Shown: piece after piece, positions 62,201 to 64,000 of the stretch
How the letters are laid out: every line of letters begins with the position of its first letter
Position numbering within the stretch: the stretch's first letter is position 1
NCBI RefSeq assembly: GCF_030815865.1
Contig: NZ_JAUSXI010000001.1
Span: 992,001 to 1,056,000 of the forward strand
Source: Arthrobacter globiformis
GTDB lineage: Bacteria > Actinomycetota > Actinomycetes > Actinomycetales > Micrococcaceae
Length of the DNA stretch: 64,000 nt
Direction: 5' to 3'
The notes under the pieces: generated by a model
Seen by the model: only the letters and a program-made list of their open reading frames with translations
Told to the model about the DNA's origin: nothing
The model's database searches: none
Position numbers and translations under genes: made by a program

Positions 62201-62449
62201 GTTCTGACCACCGTGATCACCGGACTGGCACTGGTGCCGCTGGTGCTGCTCGGCGGGCCGGTCGGCGGAGGCATGCTCCTTCCGCTGGCGCTGGTTGTGT
62301 GGGGCGGGCTTATTACCACTGCCCTGCTGACCCTATTTATTCTGCCGATCCTCTTCCTCCGCATTGGTCCACGCACCAACAAGGACTGGGGGAGCTCATT
62401 GGTGATCAACAACGGACCGGTTCTGGCAGAGAGGTCGGATTTGTCATGA
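59291..62449 (+). CDS. RND-family efflux permease (CusA/CzcA-like), first of two
   Basis: 1,052 aa, full-length RND transporter with twelve helices and two large extracytoplasmic loops. The N-terminal helix LIVLAAAAGILGFGLTTLPS is followed by NLPEFSPPHVEIQTEALGLS and DEIRSKSVPGLSSIEMVFEP, which are HME/CzcA-type porter-domain blocks. VVIGDVITDLHSFRRESADD in the TM4 region carries acidic residues that could be the proton relay. The start at 59291 (MTGWLVRWSLKF) follows GAGG; an in-frame start at 59276 is possible. It overlaps the next gene by 4 bp (ATGA). The substrate could be a metal or a hydrophobic compound. Confidence 0.93.
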   Translation: MTGWLVRWSLKFRLIVLAAAAGILGFGLTTLPSMPVDNLPEFSPPHVEIQTEALGLSAVEVEQLITSPMEADLLNGVAWLDEIRSKSVPGLSSIEMVFEPGTDVLRARQLVAERLTQAFALPNVSSPPILMQPLSSTSRVMMVQMSSQDVSQIDMSVLARWDVKPALMGVPGVANVSIYGQREQQLQVQVDPKQLRAKNVTLSQVVETAGNAVWVSPLSFLEASTPGTGGFLESANQRIGIQHVLPIRTPADLGKVSVEGASDKTLTLADVTTLSEDHQPLIGDAVTGKTPGLLLVIEKFPDTSVADVTQGVEAVLDGLRPGLSGITVDSSIFRPASFVESAVGSLGLALLVSLLLVTALIGIAFRSWRYALLAFVAISVAAMAAALVLQFQGAVLNVMAFAGLVLALLVVIGDVITDLHSFRRESADDRVSREALLAHGLQRSRVPVLFAGLTALLALAPALFVPGVEGAFLTPLVLSYLLATAVAMLVALTVTPALASLLLRGHTRPRRSLAVVRKARLGYERSARAFTGAVATVFALAAAATAIAALAIVPAATQELPVVAAVPDRTLLVEWEAAASTGADVMNRVMTNASEELSGIGGVSSVGGHVGRAITSDTSSDVNAGELWVTMEDGANISSVRSEVREIVEGYPGLTAKVTTYPEQQLAAASEIDNRQFRVRVYGVDLDILRQKADEIRGILSRTDGVVEPQVDVTVDQPVAEIEVDLAKAQKQGIKPGDIRRAAATVLQGIEVGYLFEQQKVFQVIVKGTESTRNSLTSVTDMMVDKPEGGQVRLGDVAKVTLRPNQSVIHHDDTSRRIDVVANIQGRNLGDVTQDIQAAIKGMQFPVEYHAEIPPQYAEKQAAGAFIWWLALAAAAGILVLLLTVLGNWRLAGLVFLLLPVALSGGILAAGLAGGFGSVYVLVALAAVLALAIRDVVMLMGTYQSLQSRAPSDSPAHLMRQAAGERLLPTVLTTVITGLALVPLVLLGGPVGGGMLLPLALVVWGGLITTALLTLFILPILFLRIGPRTNKDWGSSLVINNGPVLAERSDLS

Positions 62450-62898
62450 AAAGCAATAGTGATTTTGGGGGCTGGCGTTCTGTTCTGGTGCTGGTCTGCG
62501 CAGCGTCGATTGGCCTCTCCGGATGTGCCACGGTGAAAACCACCGCGGCACCCGCCGGGCAGGCAGCGTCCACCATGGAGAAGGCCGGCCCGGATCTGAA
62601 CAAACTGACGCTGACAGACAAGGCAGTGGAAAGGCTGGGAGTGACCACGGTCAAGGTGACCAAGGGTGAAGGCAGTCCGCTGCAGGTGCCCTACGGTTCA
62701 CTGGTCTATGACGCCAACGGAAAGACCTGGGTCTACACCAATCCCGAGCCGCGGACCTACATCCGGGCCGCGGTGACGGTGGACAAGATCGCCGACAACA
62801 AGGTGCAGCTCCAGTCCGGTCCGGCTGCAGGAACCGATGTTGTCACCGTTGGTGCCGCGGAACTGTTCGGTGCCGAATTCGGCACAAAGGGTCACTGA
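62446..62898 (+). CDS. Truncated RND adaptor-like lipoprotein
   Basis: 150 aa. Signal peptide with lipobox SIGLSGC (Cys near residue 23). The region LQVPYGSLVYDANGKTWVYT, then EPRTYIRAAVTVDKIADNKV and QLQSGPAAGTDVVTVGAAEL, matches the membrane-proximal domain of CusB/HlyD-type adaptors. Lipoyl and helical-hairpin domains are missing. In a Gram-positive cell without an outer membrane no long adaptor is needed, so a minimal form is plausible (inference). ATG overlaps the first RND stop (ATGA), and its own stop is 1 bp from the second RND start, so the three are translated together. Confidence 0.8.
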   Translation: MKSNSDFGGWRSVLVLVCAASIGLSGCATVKTTAAPAGQAASTMEKAGPDLNKLTLTDKAVERLGVTTVKVTKGEGSPLQVPYGSLVYDANGKTWVYTNPEPRTYIRAAVTVDKIADNKVQLQSGPAAGTDVVTVGAAELFGAEFGTKGH

Positions 62899-62899
62899 C

Positions 62900-64000
62900 A
62901 TGCGCCGGATTGTCGGGTTCAGCCTGAAATTCCGCGCCTTGGTGGTGGCCATCGCCGTGGCAATGATGGCGTTCGGCGGCGTCCAGCTCAGCACGGCCTC
63001 GGTGGACGTCTTTCCCGAATTCGCGCCGCCGAAGGTGGAGATTCAGACTATCTGCATTGGCCTTACCGCTGCCGAGGTGGAGCAGCTGGTTTCCGTTCCG
63101 CTCGAAGAGGCCCTCAACGGCGTTGAGAGTCTGGATGAGATCCGCTCCAAGTCCGTGGAGCAGCTGTCCTCGATCGTGCTGATTTTCGCCCCGGGAGCGG
63201 ACCTGCTTAAGGCCCGCCAGCTGGTCTCGGAGCGGATCGCCACCGTCATTCCGTCGCTGCCCACCTGGGCGGCGCCGCCGGTGATCCTGCAGCCGCTGTC
63301 GTCCACCAGCCGCGTCATGAAGATCGGGCTGACTTCGGACCAGCGCTCGCTCATGGAAATGTCCATGATCACGTACTGGAAGATTCGCGCCCACCTGCTG
63401 CGGGTCCCCGGTGTGGCCAACGTGGCCATCTGGGGTGAGCGTCTGCAGATGCTGCAGGTGCAAGCGATTCCGGAGAAGCTGAAGGCCAACGATGTCAGCC
63501 TGAACCAGGTCATGGAGGTCACTGCCAACGCCCTTGACGCCGGCCTGCTGCAGTATTCGCCGGGTTCCGTCATCGGCACCGGCGGCCACCTTGAGACGCC
63601 TAACCAGCGGCTCAACATCCAGCACGTGCTGCCGATCACCACTCCGAAGGATCTTGCCGAGATCACCATCGAGGAGAAGAACGGGAAACCGCTACGCCTT
63701 GGTGACGTGGCCAATGTGGTGGAGGACCACCAGGCGCTCATTGGCGACGCCGTGATCAACCAGGGTCCCGGGCTGATGCTCATCGTCGAAAAACTTCCAT
63801 GGGGCAACACCCTGGAAGTCACCAGGGGCGTTGAGGCTGCCCTGCAGCAGATGGAGCCGGGACTCAGCGGCATCACCGTTGATACGGAAATTTTTCGGCC
63901 GGCGACCTTCATTGAGGAGTCCCTTGATAATCTGAGCCGCGCGCTGATGCTGGGCTGCATCCTCGTGGTGTTGGTTCTGGGAGCCTTCCTCTTCCAATGG
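62900..64000 (+). CDS. RND-family efflux permease, second of two (3' end outside window)
   Basis: First 367 codons of a second RND transporter, starting MRRIVGFSLKFRALVVAIAV. The first helix is followed by FPEFAPPKVEIQTICIGLTA, DEIRSKSVEQLSSIVLIFAP and PGVANVAIWGERLQMLQVQA. It is clearly paralogous to the permease at 59291-62449 over the whole visible length, for example both have QPLSSTSRVM and NQR-I-IQHVLPI. The start lies 1 bp after the adaptor stop. Two different permeases with one adaptor suggest a heteromeric pump. Confidence 0.93.
   Translation, partial: MRRIVGFSLKFRALVVAIAVAMMAFGGVQLSTASVDVFPEFAPPKVEIQTICIGLTAAEVEQLVSVPLEEALNGVESLDEIRSKSVEQLSSIVLIFAPGADLLKARQLVSERIATVIPSLPTWAAPPVILQPLSSTSRVMKIGLTSDQRSLMEMSMITYWKIRAHLLRVPGVANVAIWGERLQMLQVQAIPEKLKANDVSLNQVMEVTANALDAGLLQYSPGSVIGTGGHLETPNQRLNIQHVLPITTPKDLAEITIEEKNGKPLRLGDVANVVEDHQALIGDAVINQGPGLMLIVEKLPWGNTLEVTRGVEAALQQMEPGLSGITVDTEIFRPATFIEESLDNLSRALMLGCILVVLVLGAFLFQW

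Overview
The window is high-GC, densely packed actinobacterial chromosome. Gene content, frequent 4-bp start/stop overlaps and the dispersed repeats point to Arthrobacter, Pseudarthrobacter or a close relative. This genus call is an inference from gene content and codon usage, because no rRNA gene lies in the window. I saw no tRNA, CRISPR array or prophage.

Layout. 1-7.9 kb: 3' part of a serpin, a pyridoxine/HMP kinase, a response regulator-histidine kinase-TAXI lipoprotein operon divergent from an MHS-family carrier, and a queuosine-precursor transporter. 7.95-9.49 kb: a complete IS3-family element lying inside the loop of an older hairpin. 9.5-18 kb: tgt, a nuclease-fold protein, SRPBCC, NUDIX-like, VOC and YdeI proteins and a GH32 fructanase. 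18-22 kb: an fbpABC ferric-iron importer behind a promoter that contains an IdeR/DtxR-type box. 22-30 kb: a GH76 protein, an SDR/acyl-CoA dehydrogenase pair, a DUF1684 protein and PEP carboxylase. 30-33 kb: a FecBCD-type metal or metallophore importer.

33.3-43.7 kb is the most distinctive region: an actinobacterial-type (group 1h, formerly group 5) high-affinity [NiFe]-hydrogenase locus on the minus strand. The order is hypA-hypB-hhyS-hhyL-hhyE, then a chain of coupled genes for proteins of unknown function (DUF5947-like, DUF6084-like, a 466-aa protein and a 39-aa membrane peptide), then a maturation protease, hypC and a disordered acidic protein. The enzyme has no Tat signal, carries the Cys-to-Asp change in the proximal-cluster motif, and its large subunit has a cleavable C-terminal tail. 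hypD, hypE and hypF are not in the window. This set would scavenge trace H2 and feed electrons to the respiratory chain.

43.8-58.8 kb: DedA, macro-domain and RluA proteins; an IS remnant that has removed the 5' end of an ArsR regulator; a MocR-type regulator divergent from a YczE membrane protein; an Nei-type glycosylase overlapping a large Lhr helicase; a FAD/Rieske oxidoreductase; and a DUF4232 lipoprotein. 59.3-64 kb: two paralogous RND permeases flank a 150-aa lipoprotein that resembles only the membrane-proximal domain of an RND adaptor. The second permease runs off the window.

Several palindromic or tandem repeat families occur, mostly between convergent genes, and one of them is also translated in frame inside the Lhr helicase.
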